Position numbers and translations under genes: made by a program | Assembly: GCA_946894095.1 (NCBI GenBank) | Contig: OX335646.2 | Location: forward strand, 14,626,077-14,690,076 | DNA from: Incurvaria masculella | Taxonomy: Eukaryota > Arthropoda > Insecta > Lepidoptera > Incurvariidae | Direction: 5' to 3' | Length of the DNA stretch: 64,000 nt | Notes under the pieces: model-generated | What the model was told of the DNA's origin: nothing | The model's input: only the letters and a program-made list of their open reading frames with translations | The model's database searches: none | Part shown: positions 10,371 to 19,890 of the stretch, one piece after another | Layout of the letters: each line of letters opens with the position of its first letter | Position numbering within the stretch: position 1 is the stretch's first letter

Positions 10371-10954
10371 TAGTCTACAGGAATCATATTTAGTACCGGC
10401 TTTTCTCCTAAAAAATCGACAACATAGACTGCTTGATGTCGTGCAGTCTTGAGTTTATTAACACCATCCATTTCTCTGGAATGACGACATAATTTATTCC
10501 ACCTCAGCCCAAACAAAGTAGTTGCACCTGTGAAAAGAACCATCTGCTTATTATAAATAGGGCTCAAACAAACAGCGAATTAATACAACTCTCGCATTTA
10601 AGTGAAAATCAGCTGAGAACACTCAGTATACGCTCAACGATCTCTTTATATCACGCATTTGTTGCATAATTTGAGCTGCAATTTAGTCCCATGAGTATGT
10701 ATTTAGGTACTACCTAGCTATTCATTCAGGCGCTAGTCGAGTTGGCACTCCGTGAATAGAACAGGTTGAGTTGGAATGCAGTCTTGCTTCATGCAACTCA
10801 TTATGAATATTCTGAGATTACAATTCGTAGTACAATAATAACACGGTGAGAGTTTGGCTTCAAATAGTTGGTTGGGTGGCCAACATGAGAATTTTATTAG
10901 GTAAAAAAGGAAGGTTTTAATGGATCCCACAAAATTCTTTGAGTTATAATTCGC
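10371..10954. other. Unassigned stretch
   Basis: Mixed-composition DNA of about 580 bp. Two minus-strand ORFs of 122 and 65 codons (10199-10567 and 10733-10930) show no recognisable domain, and the first overlaps a repeat. No other signal was found. Confidence 0.25.
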
Positions 10955-11085
10955 CGAGTGTTCTCATTCGCATTGAATGAAAATATGGTAAAGGTGGCAA
11001 TGAAAAACTGTCCGTGTTTTCCATTAAGTTCGTGGGTAGAAAAAAAAGTTGCTCATAAAAGGGATGGTCTTGGCAAGGCACCAAT
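10955..11085 (+). repeat. SINE-like repeat fragment
   Basis: Contains CGCATTGAATGAAAATATGG, AAGGTGGCAATGAAAAACTG, CCGTGTTTTCCATTAAGTTC and TCTTGGCAAGGCACCAATTC. These are diverged versions of the body of the copy at 8090-8414. Confidence 0.45.
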
Positions 11086-11269
11086 TCAATTCAATTCTTT
11101 ATTGGTCTATAATTTGAACTTATATCTAAAAATAAAACAAAATGTACTTAACATATCGCTAAGAATTGTAATTAATTAAAATTTGTAATCTTTTTCTTAT
11201 AATTGTATTAAAGTTTTTTGAATTTGATTTTTTGAATATTGTTTACCACATTAAATTATCTAAAGTCGT

Positions 11270-11715
11270 ATTCAGAGAGCACCTGTCAAAATGTAGTACG
11301 AGATTAACACCGACCGGACTACTCATAAAAAACCGGCCAAGTGCGAGTCGGACTCGCACACAAAGGGTTCCGTACGATCGTAAAAGATTTAACATAAAAA
11401 AATCACGTTTTTTGTATAGGGGCCCCCTTTCTTTTTGGGTATTTTTCTATTTGTTTATTTTTACCTATTTGTTGTTATAGCGGCAAAATAAATACACACT
11501 CTGTGAAAATTTCAGCTTTCTATCTATTACGGTTACTGAGATACAGCCCTGTGACAGACGGAAGGACGGACGGACGGACGGACGGACGGACGGACGGACG
11601 GACGGACGGACAGCGGAGGCTTAGTAATAGGGTTCCGTTTTCACCCTTTGGGTACGGAACCCTAAAAACGGTTTTGTCTGACGGGTTAAAGTTAGTCCGC
11701 CAACTCTGAATACTA
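11270..11715 (+). mobile_element. Host repeat interrupted by a (GGAC)n MITE
   Basis: The left part (CTGTCAAAATGTAGTACGAG...GGACTACTCAT) and right part (ACGGTTTTGTCTGACGGG...AGTTAGTCCGCCAACTCTGA) together match a continuous copy at 61612-61716. The inserted MITE is 11325-11667, so the copy near 61.6 kb serves as a natural empty site. The host repeat itself is unclassified. Confidence 0.55.
11325..11667 (+). mobile_element. (GTCY)n-type lepidopteran MITE, copy A
   Basis: It starts AAAAAACCGGCCAAGTGCGA, with a GAGTCGGACTCGC palindrome, then AGGGTTCCGTAC. The interior has GGGGCCCCC, TTATAGCGGCAAAATAAATA, GATACAGCCCTGTGACAGAC, then (GGAC)n of about 12 units (11563-11610) and GAGGCTTAGTAATAGGGTTC. 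It ends GGGTACGGAACCCTAAAAA. The GGGTTCCGTAC / GTACGGAACCC pair forms the inner inverted repeat. Elements of this kind with hitch-hiking GTCY microsatellites are described from Lepidoptera; matching this copy to a named family needs a search. Confidence 0.8.
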
Positions 11716-12348
11716 CAGCTAAAAATCAATTAGGAATCATTGATGTCATTAACAAGACAAAATAACAATAAAATTGTCAAAATGTCCTAAAAAAACATAA
11801 AAACTGACCTAAATCCTTCGGAAATGGATTGTGTTGGGCAATCACCATCCCTACTCACCGTGTGGGATTAGCCATCCACGCCTACTAACACAAAAAAGCC
11901 ATTATCCAATGGGGTGAATATTTTGTGACTTTATTATTAATTAACCAAAAAAGTTACCAAATTATTTTATAAAGTAGGGCGAAAATTAATAAAAACATGT
12001 TTTAAATGCATTAAGTGAACCTATTTTTGTTTAATTAGAAATGCATTAAGTGAACCTATTTTTGTTTAATTAGAGACATCATTGTTACCAAGTAAGCGGG
12101 GTTTAGTGAATCGCATTCAACGACATTGTTACTCAGCGGCTAAAGCAAGCTCCACGTATGTCTAGACTGGACCATTACCCTAACTAAAGTCTATATTTAG
12201 CTTAGCGGGTTGACTTTACTGCCGAAGATCTCCGCTGAGGAAATTATACTGTCTGGAGAGCGAATGAAACGTAAAATATTCTGGGACCGAAGATAGGAAG
12301 TTGGTGTCGGGTTGGGACCGAATTGTGGAAAGTTCGGGGTGCGTGGAA
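11716..12348. other. Unassigned stretch with a short tandem duplication
   Basis: AT-rich DNA apart from the duplication at 12004-12073. It includes a diverged SINE-tail-like piece (GGGATTAGCCATCCACGCC, about 11860-11880) and the 5' target duplication of the composite element at 12342-12348. Confidence 0.3.
12004..12073 (+). repeat. Perfect 35 bp tandem duplication
   Basis: Two adjacent identical 35 bp units (12004-12038 and 12039-12073), each beginning AAATGCATTAAGTGAACC and ending GTTTAATTAG. Their identity points to a recent replication-slippage or repair event. Confidence 0.8.
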
Positions 12349-12609
12349 GGGTTATTCCTTTTTCGTCACCGGCCAAATTTGTATGAAAAATTAGCTTTCT
12401 TGTATTTATTTTCCACATTCGTCATCCTAATATTAATGTTACAAATTATTTTCCTTTTTCGTCACCGGGGTAGGTGAAAGTATACTTGGCAGATAAAATC
12501 AACATACGTGTTTCGTAATGAATATGGCCTTATTCTGATTACACTATTATAATATTTATGTTTGTGAAATCACTAGTTTAAATCACACAATTTACTATAG
12601 GATTAAAAG

Positions 12610-12836
12610 AATAAACACGTTTTTTTGTATGGGGGCCCCCTTTAATTTAAATTATTTTTTCATTTTATTTAGTTGTTATAGCGGCAAAATAAATACACGC
12701 GCTGTGAAAATATCAGCTGCCTACCTATTACGGTTCATGAGATACAGCCCTTTGACAGACAGACGGACGGACGGACGGACGGACGGAGGCTTAGTAATAG
12801 GGTTCCGTTTTCACCCTTTGGGTACGGAACCCTAAT
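12610..12836 (+). mobile_element. (GTCY)n MITE, copy B, 5'-truncated, nested
   Basis: It starts within the interior at ACACGTTTTTTTGTATGGGG, passes through AGCGGCAAAATAAATACACG and a short (GGAC)n, and ends GGGTACGGAACCCTAA. It is nested in the composite element, and its counterpart at 28243-28468 is at the same internal position. Confidence 0.75.
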
Positions 12837-13137
12837 AAGGTCCTAATTTACTAAAAATCGCTAAATCACAGAAATGCTGTTTGTTTATGTTTCACTTATT
12901 ATAAATACATTTTACGACCTTCATTAGGATACATAAATAAAGATTTTTCCATGATTAGGTCACGGATTTAACACAAATATACCTAATTGAGAAGAATCAT
13001 TGCGTTTTTTCTTACTCTTTAACGAAACTTATTCAGTAATTTCCGATAAAAACTGCTCGACGTCAAAGTACCATTCAACAGCTTTACCAGACTTGAACTG
13101 AATATTTGGTTCTTAGCATGTACCCAGGTCGTCGTTC

Positions 13138-13427
13138 TTAGGGTTCCGTACACAAAGGGTGTCACATGGAACCCTATTACTAAACCTCCGTTGTCTGTCC
13201 GTCCGTCCGTCCGTCCGTCCGTCCGTCCGTCCGTCCGTCCGTCTGTCACAGGGCTGCATCTCAAAATTTTCTCTCTCTGCATCTCGAAATTTTCACAGAT
13301 TGTGTATTTCAATTGCCGCTTTAATAACAAATAACGTAAATAGAAACGTAAATTATTTGGGTCGAATCTTGTATAATGGTACGGAACCCTTCGTGTGCGA
13401 GTCCGACTCGCACTTGACCAGTTTTTT
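13138..13427 (-). mobile_element. (GTCY)n MITE, copy C, nested, minus strand
   Basis: It reads TTAGGGTTCCGTACACAAAG, then (GTCC)n of about 11 units (13197-13240), CACAGGGCTGCATCTC, AATTGCCGCTTTAATA and GTGCGAGTCCGACTCGCACT. It faces copy B. ORFs rich in Thr-Asp-Gly-Arg come from the microsatellite and are not genes. Confidence 0.8.
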
Positions 13428-13439
13428 CTTATTCCGGCG

Positions 13440-13690
13440 TCAACTCTCTGGATGACTCCAAGGGACTGCAAAAAAAATTGGTTTTATTTCGCCCATTAGC
13501 CGCATTAGGTGGTGGTGCCATGCTTCCACCGAGTTTGTGGCTCTGTGGCGTTCTGCAGAACATGCCCATGCAAGCTGTATAAGACTGTTTGATAAAATAA
13601 TCATTGAACAAAGTAGTTCCATCCGTATCTGGACATGTCTGCATGACACAGAGCCAACCTTCAGTCACGAACTCTTCAAGGAGGCAAGCA
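13440..13690 (-). pseudogene. C-terminal remnant of a MULE-type transposase
   Basis: One minus-strand frame reads VTEGWLCVMQTCPDTDGTTL then FNDYFIKQSY. The next frame reads ERHRATNSVEAWHHHLMRLM then GEIKP. Together they follow the order of the C-terminal part of insect MULE/FLYWCH-associated transposases, in which an E-W-x(n)-P, F.DYF..QW stretch is followed by a RHRTNN.VEGWN..L motif. A frameshift lies between the two blocks, and the DDE catalytic core is absent. The same remnant is at 29010-29250. This identifies the probable superfamily of the surrounding element. The match is from memory of the family pattern. Confidence 0.6.
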
Positions 13691-13932
13691 AGTAAAATGA
13701 AAGTTGCAAAGCAAGTAAAACCCTCGTAATTGTGTTTCTGTCAATTGGTTACGTCGCCTATTTGCGCCGTTTTTATCATGTTCCAATAATTCTTAGTTTA
13801 ACTGTACCTCCCATACTGTGAGTACTGGATGACGAAAAAGGAAATTAAAAAGTCACCTTATTTTTAGGGTGACGAATGTGGAAATAAATTTGTTTAGCTT
13901 GTGACGTCACGATGACGAAAAAGGAATAACCC

Positions 13933-14162
13933 CGTGGAATCTCCTATTCGATATTTTTTATCTTAGGTATTTGGTGTATTTTTGATCAAATGAAATGTTT
14001 GGCGATTTTATAAGGCCAAGTATGCGTAGCAAAGTTTAAAGGGAAACAGGTTTTTAGGCGCACATATTGCGTGGTGAGCCCATTGCTGTGGCATCTACAT
14101 CACCGAAATGGATCGACCAATTCGGTGATCACTTTCCACAGTCAAGCATTCATGGTAATATG
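13933..14162. other. Unassigned spacer
   Basis: Starts with the 3' target duplication CGTGGAA (13933-13939). The remainder has no recognisable element. Confidence 0.3.
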
Positions 14163-14432
14163 TAAAAAAACTGGAGCGAGTCTGACTCGCATACGAAGGG
14201 TTCCGTGCCACCCGTACAAGATTTCACACAAAAAAATCACGTTTTATTTTATATTTTTTTATTTTACCTATTTGTTGTTATATCGGCAAAATAAATACAC
14301 ACTCTTTGAAACATTCAGTTACCTACCTATTACGGTTCATGAGATACAGGCCTGTGACAGACGGACGGAAAGACGGACGGCGGAGGCTTAGTGATAAGGT
14401 TTTGTTGGCATCCTTTTGGTACGGAACCCTAA
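14163..14432 (+). mobile_element. (GTCY)n MITE, copy D, diverged
   Basis: It reads AAAAAACTGGAGCGAGTCTG, ACTCGCATACGAAGGGTTCC, TATCGGCAAAATAAATACAC, TGTGACAGACGGACGGAAAG and a GGTACGGAACCCTAACAA end. The microsatellite is short and interrupted, so this copy is older than A or C. Confidence 0.75.
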
Positions 14433-15884
14433 CAACTATTCAGTGCTAAAACGACGAAAATGACCAAAACGACTAAAACGAAACGATGTTTCGCTGAATT
14501 ACGTTTAAGTATCATGTATATTGTAGTATTAAATTACCTGCCTACCCCATATGTCGATTAATTGACGAGCTAGTAGATAGCGCCTCGCAAAAACGCGAAT
14601 GATACGGTGGCAGCCCGTCCGTATTAAGCCACCTGCAGTAAATTGACATTTCAGTGCAGCTGCCCTCTCCCTTACCTACATGGCAACGACTAGTCATTTA
14701 GTCGAGGCCTCCATAATACAAATTCAGGTATATGTACGCGCCAAGAAACTCTGACAGCCCTAATGTCCTTGTTTTAAGGGTCCCGTCGAAAAAAGCGCCT
14801 CATCGGTCAGACGTATTTCCTGAATTGTTCTTCTATTAACGGTTGTTTGAAATTCTGAAAAATTTACCAATAAAAGTACACGTAGTTGTGCACCAACTGA
14901 TTACTTTTGCTCAAAACGTCATATTTTTGAGAAAAAACTAGATTTCTGAAGCGCCCATTTTGTATGAAATTGCAAAATATTCATCGTACTTCTTGAGGCC
15001 CCACGTCTATATCCAGCAGTGACGGGACCCTCGGGACGTGAACACGTTGACGCTTGACCGGTTTTTTTATGGAAGTGGACATGTGGCTGAAAAAAAAAAA
15101 ATAGTGAACGTTTAGGTCCCTTTCCTGGTAGCAGGGCATTAGTCATCCATAACCAGATAATGAAAAGGGAAATCAGTTTTATTCTTGTGAATTGTGGACT
15201 TCGAACCTGCGACCTTCGTATTACACCTCAGCGTCTATATTATAACGATTCAACGTGAACGTCTATAACTGGAAAAACAGTAATATTGGTCTAAATATAA
15301 ATGATTGGTCAAAATAATAAAATATTATTATATGCATACAGATTACTTGGTTTTTTATTTGCGCCAACCTATTATTTGGTCATCTAGTGAGTGAATAAAT
15401 ATGTGAACAATTTGTCTAAAACTGCATAAATTAACTCACATCGTTTAAATTGTGCAACGAAACTCTACCCGCATACCTGTAATAACGTTATTCAGATTGG
15501 GATCTGACACAAGCCGTAAGGTCTCAAGACAGATGCGAGAGACACAGGAGGACCAACGGGACTTGAATGTGAACCTTGAGCCGTTAGATCTAGTCGCTGA
15601 TAAATGCCTCTATGCAGTCAGCTGGGACTCCAGAACATGCCAACAAAATGCGGCGAACTATGACGCCACTTATTCAATGATGATAACAAATATATCTTGA
15701 GAAAATCTTATGCAATGGAGCATGAAGATGACTAATGAAATAACTTTATGTGCCTGTCTGTTACAGCATCGCTTGTTGTAAGCGCGCGTTTTATATGCCA
15801 AATGTCTGCATGAAAGTATCTAATTAAAGTGCATTCATCGATGGAGACAGAGTTTGCCTTAGCGTTACGTGATCGTGTGACGAG
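14433..15884. other. Unassigned stretch
   Basis: No coding domain seen. TCTATATCCAGCAGTGACG at about 15006-15024 resembles, in reverse, the CACTGCTGGACATAGG piece common in lepidopteran LINE 3' ends. The minus strand near 15190-15215 has GCAGGTTCGAAGTCC, a weak B-box-like match. The 82-codon ORF at 15452-15700 shows no domain. Confidence 0.25.
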
Positions 15885-16200
15885 ATGAACTTTACCATTC
15901 GACAAACAAGGCAGTCAGTCGTACTCGCGGTGGCGGTATGGCAGCGGCGGAGGTGGCGGCGCAGGCGGCAAGGAGGGATGACGGACGAGTCTAGTGGTGA
16001 TACGTCGGCTCCCAGAGTGTCCCCGCTGACAGGGGCCGACAGCCCGCTTGATTGGATTCTAATAAATAACCGTCTATCATCGGCGTGCATCGCGGCTGCG
16101 GGCGAAGCCGCCAGGCTCTAATAATCGGACGGGCTCGACTAGCGGCTAGCGCGATCCACGCTGCGAATTTCCAATAAAGGCCAAATTAATTCTCCCTCGG
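15885..16200. promoter_or_regulatory. GC-rich island, candidate cis-regulatory module
   Basis: GGCGG-rich at 15928-15975, then mixed sequence with TAAT-type homeodomain cores (TTCTAATAAATAACC, CTCTAATAATCGG, CCAAATTAATTCTCC) in a GC-rich setting. It has no repeat partner in the window, so it may be single-copy. Enhancer function is inference. Confidence 0.2.
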
Positions 16201-17132
16201 AATAGATAAATTATGCACTGAAGGTTAAAGGCTAGCAGCCCGTTCGGTTCGGCGTCCGATAAAGTTGTGGTTCTGTTCGAAAAAGTGTTGAGGTTCTAAA
16301 GTTCAGCACTAAAGGTTTACCTCGAAAATGGCTATAATTAAAACAGTTCTTAAAAAAAGTTGTGTGTACTTTTATGTACGCATGTAATAAGTTAATACTT
16401 CTTTGGCGTGAAAAAAAAAGCAGTTTCTTTTCATGCATTCCAAAGAATTTGAATTGAGTCTGCGGCGCTTGGTGGAGGGGGGGAAGGGTTTATTCTATAT
16501 TCAAATCAATTCAAATCAAATATGTGTTGCATCGGCGCGCGTAACTTCGTCCCGTCTCTGATCGGTTTGTCCCAACGCGCCCAAAGAAGTAAAAACTAGT
16601 CGATCTGACATATTGAAATAGCCGAGCCGCACCTGCAGTTCTTGACAAGAACGAGGAGTTTCCATATTTATGAGGTCGTGTAGCAATCGAGATGTTGAGG
16701 AATGGAGTGGGCCAGCTAGCGGCTGACTTCATTCGTATCGTAACCGACCGTAACCTTCAAGCGTGAGTCTTCCTCCAGCTGCGAGGCCAAGATGGGAAGG
16801 TTTCTGATTCACAATACTTAGGTTGAGAAATACTCAAGCTATACGCAATCACCGACATTCCATGGGTTGAATAAAATACTATATAGACAAACAGACATAT
16901 CTGATCACATTTAAGAGTATAGTTGAGAAAACGAGATCAGACTGAGCTGCGACGTTTCGTTTGAGCTTTAAATAGTAATGTGTTTCTAAAGTAAAATGCC
17001 TGATTTTCTTTTTCATTTAAGTTGGAAAGCACTTCACGTGTGGATTAAAAATATATTAATTTTAGTGCCTTGCGATTTTTTTCAGTTTGCTGTTCAATAA
17101 CGCCATAACGCGTGAACGAAATTAGAAGAAAC
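16201..17132. other. Unassigned stretch
   Basis: No domain, TIR or repeat partner noticed. It has moderate GC patches around 16530-16740 with short minus-strand ORFs lacking features. Confidence 0.25.
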
Positions 17133-17135
17133 TTA

Positions 17136-17302
17136 GGGCCGACTGCACGAAAGCACAAAAAATCAAAATCAACGTCAACGTCTGATTTAATCGTCAACAA
17201 CGTCACTTTATATGGACAGTATGGAAGCATCTCCGTGCAGTTCACTAAAAGTGACGTGTTTGAACATTGATTCATTCGGACGTCGCTTCGTGCAATCGGG
17301 GC
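17136..17302. mobile_element. PIF/Harbinger-type MITE (167 bp)
   Basis: The left TIR is GGGCCGACTGCACGAA and the right end is TTCGTGCAATCGGGGC, imperfect inverted repeats. It is flanked by TTA at 17133-17135 and 17303-17305. The interior has AAAATCAAAATCAACGTCAA and AAAAGTGACGTGTTTGAACA. Relatives are at 9475-9631 and a fragment at 34181-34265. Confidence 0.65.
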
Positions 17303-17305
17303 TTA

Positions 17306-18052
17306 GTAGAGTTTTCGTGGATTCGGTGAAGAGACTACACTGACCCGAGCGGAGTTTATCATTCATAGTTCATTCGTTTATACTTGAGCGTGCTGAGGGT
17401 AGGTAGCATGGTATGAAACACAACGAAGCGTCAAACTGAATAACTCACTTTCCCCTCCTGGTACTATATGATCGTAATTCTTTACACGTGCTGCGAAAAT
17501 ATTCCGTGATTTCAATATAATACAAACACGTGACTTCAACAACTCCCCTTATTAGTAGGACGACCTTGCATATTACCTGTGAGCAAACGTTTGCTAAGAT
17601 AAGACGCATATGCAGGCCATTTATTACTTATTTCCTGTCCAAACTAAGCAAGTAAATCTCGTTTTTTTTTTCGCTGAAACTAGTAAACATACTTCCAGTT
17701 ATTGGTTTGCATTCTGGTATAAGTCCTGTATTGCATGAATTAAAATGCGTCTTGTATATCGGTGGATTTCGTTTACATATTAAATCAATTTATCGGGTGT
17801 CAGATGTTCCAACGGCGACAAAAAATTAAGCGTTCATATGGGATCGTTAGCTTAATTGAAAAAACCACATTTGCATGAGACATGACGCTAACTAATGATG
17901 GAATTATTGTTTTGCTACACCTACATACAACTTGGGCTGAGTCGGCTCACCATGTACTCACACCTTGACTGTGATACCAGTAATGGGCAGTGGGTGGCCG
18001 TGAACTTTGAGTCGCCGTGTATTTGAATGATCAATCCCATGGTTCAATATGA
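17306..18052. other. Unassigned stretch
   Basis: AT-rich with nothing recognisable. 17321-17400 has CCGAGCGGAGTTTATCATTC; a GAGCGGAGTTTTTTC stretch recurs at about 18818, too little to call a family. Confidence 0.25.
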
Positions 18053-19376
18053 ATTACTAGCAGCCCCGTCCCGGCTTTGCACGGGCATAATATAATTAAA
18101 AAAATATTATTTTGTCACAATGATACACAAATAAACCCTTCTTACATTGAAATATTTGAAATAAAAATAACAAATTTTGTAAATATATTTTTTTTGCATT
18201 TTTTTTCTTTTTTTGTATTTTTTACTTTTATGTATTTTTCATACTATTAATTATTGTAAAGAGGTCATAACCACAAAACAAAAGCCATTAAATAAATAAT
18301 TTATTGAGTTAAAGCCAGGGAGTAAACACTTTTTGATGTTGTTTTATTTTTCACTAAATAATTAGCTTAACTGTTATTATGATACTTTTGAGATTACCGC
18401 GGTCGTTAGAATGTTTGAAAAATGTTACGGCTTTTGAGAATGTCTTTGGAGAATGTATCTTCCTGCCGCGTGAAAAGCCGTAACATTTTTCAAACATGTT
18501 TAACTGTTATTAGCTACCTACAACTACTACTACTATAACCTACAACTAAAAAATATTTAATCGAAAATCATAAAAACTATTTAAGTCACTTATTTATTAG
18601 GATAACTAAATGTACAACATATATTAATGGGTCTAGTTCTGAAAAGAACTTTTTGATTGCGGTAAGTTACCTACTAAACTAATTATCATCAAGCGACAAA
18701 ATATTATCAAGCGACAATTTCTTAAATTCCGCACACGGCTGCTGCGTAGGGAGCCGACTGACTCCCCTCCCGTACCTCTGAGTGACGCCTACAAACTCTA
18801 AAACGCATAGTTGGCCGAGCGGAGTTTTTTCTAATTTTTAAACTCATGATATCTTTCGAATGAAATGTCCGAATCGAATAATTCAAGAAGTAATATAAAG
18901 GTATTAAAACAGTCTTAAATAATAATTTATTTATTTTGATAAGGATTAATATCTAGGTACAAATAAAGAGCCTTTTCTAGCGGCGGTATTAAAATTTTTA
19001 TTTTAAATTAAATGCACACTTATTGTGACATAACTATAATAGTTAGATGTATGCTGTTGGGACATTTTTTGTAGATAATAATGTGTTCTATAAAATTGTA
19101 CTATATCATTTTGTTCTATCGTGAATAGTTTTCGCAGCGCACGCGATGTAAGGAATATTCTTGGTAATTTCTTTGCACCTTGGGTTACGTTATCGGAGTT
19201 TTGGTAAGGATCCCTAATTTTTTTAAGATAAAACATAGCCTATGTCCGTCGGATAGATGGTAGCTTTCCAACGGTGAAATATTTTTTCTAATCCGTTCAG
19301 TAGTTTCAGAGCCTATTCGGTTCAAATAAACAAACAATCAAACCTTTCCTCTTTATATAATAGTATAGATACTACG
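18053..19376 (+). repeat. ACTAGCAGCCCCG-type lepidopteran repeat, long copy (about 1.3 kb)
   Basis: The start is ACTAGCAGCCCCGTCCCGGC followed by TTTGCACGGGC. The end is AACAATCAAACCTTTCCTCT then TTATATAATAGTATAGATA. These termini match a very common lepidopteran interspersed repeat; the short copy is at 6795-7065. The interior is AT-rich without ORFs over 80 codons and includes a perfect hairpin at 18411-18497. Confidence 0.5.
18411..18497. repeat. Perfect 25 bp hairpin
   Basis: Left arm 18411-18435 and right arm 18473-18497 are exact reverse complements, beginning ATGTTTGAAAAATGTTACGG; the loop is 37 bases. TTAACTGTTATTA occurs directly on both sides (18367-18379 and 18500-18512). It could be a small MITE nested in the repeat or a folded RNA precursor. 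Confidence 0.75.
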
Positions 19377-19886
19377 ATATTTATATTATAGTAGTCTCAG
19401 GTAAATATGGCATTTAATACCTACCTTGGCTTGCATTGTTGACACTGGCCTGGTTGCAGGCCGAGGCATTAAGGTGGCCCAACCCGCTCATTTCCCCATA
19501 CAAAAGGGGAAAAAAGATCACGCCTATATTTCTTGTCAGAGATCCAAAATTTTGCTCAATATAGCTTTATTTGATTTAACTAGATGTCTGATGACCGTTG
19601 GCATTGTAAAATTGTGTTTGGTTTCTAAGTTATAAGGTCCGACAGTTCGGATTTTTCGCGCGTTTTATACAATTACTTTGGAGGTGGATTACGCAATGAT
19701 AAAGTAAGAACATCTTAAAAAGATTAGTCATCAGACATAGCTTGTTTAATCAAGATTTATAATCTATTTGGTTTTTCATAGATTTTTTACTACAGCGGTC
19801 GTGGTTTACTTTTAGCTATAAGTCGTTTTGAAATTAAAATTTTCGTAAATCTTACCAAATCATACACTATGCACATTGTCTTTTTT

Positions 19887-19890
19887 GTGG
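19887..19890 (+). repeat. Target-site duplication GTGG of the LTR element, left
   Basis: GTGG lies directly before the 5' LTR and again at 25661-25664 directly after the 3' LTR. In the uninterrupted copy at 8794-9342 it occurs once, within TTTTTTGTGGACATG. Confidence 0.85.

Larger units (their letters stand above)
12349..13932 (-). mobile_element. Composite non-autonomous DNA transposon, copy 1 (1584 bp, 7 bp TSD)
   Basis: Both termini read inward as GGGTTATTCCTTTTTCGTCA, a perfect 20 bp TIR. It is flanked by CGTGGAA at 12342-12348 and 13933-13939. Shorter copies of the CCTTTTTCGTCA motif sit just inside each end (12449-12468 and 13829-13844). Inside are two (GTCC)n MITEs facing each other and a remnant of a MULE-type transposase on the minus strand, which is why the strand is given as minus. 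A second copy with the same internal order is at 27948-29488. The MULE remnant and the 7 bp duplication fit a Mutator-like element, whose duplications are usually somewhat longer. Confidence 0.8.

Noticed and set aside
10199..10567. 122-codon minus-strand ORF
   Set aside because: Overlaps a dispersed repeat and shows no conserved motif; the second copy of the repeat does not keep the frame.
11503..11729. ORFs with (TDGR)n or (PSVR)n repeats, also at 12629, 13019, 13159 and 28262
   Set aside because: They are translations of the GGAC/GTCC microsatellite in MITEs, not repeat proteins.
15190..15215. tRNA gene on the minus strand
   Set aside because: Only a B-box-like GGTTCGAAGTCC is present; no cloverleaf or A box could be drawn.
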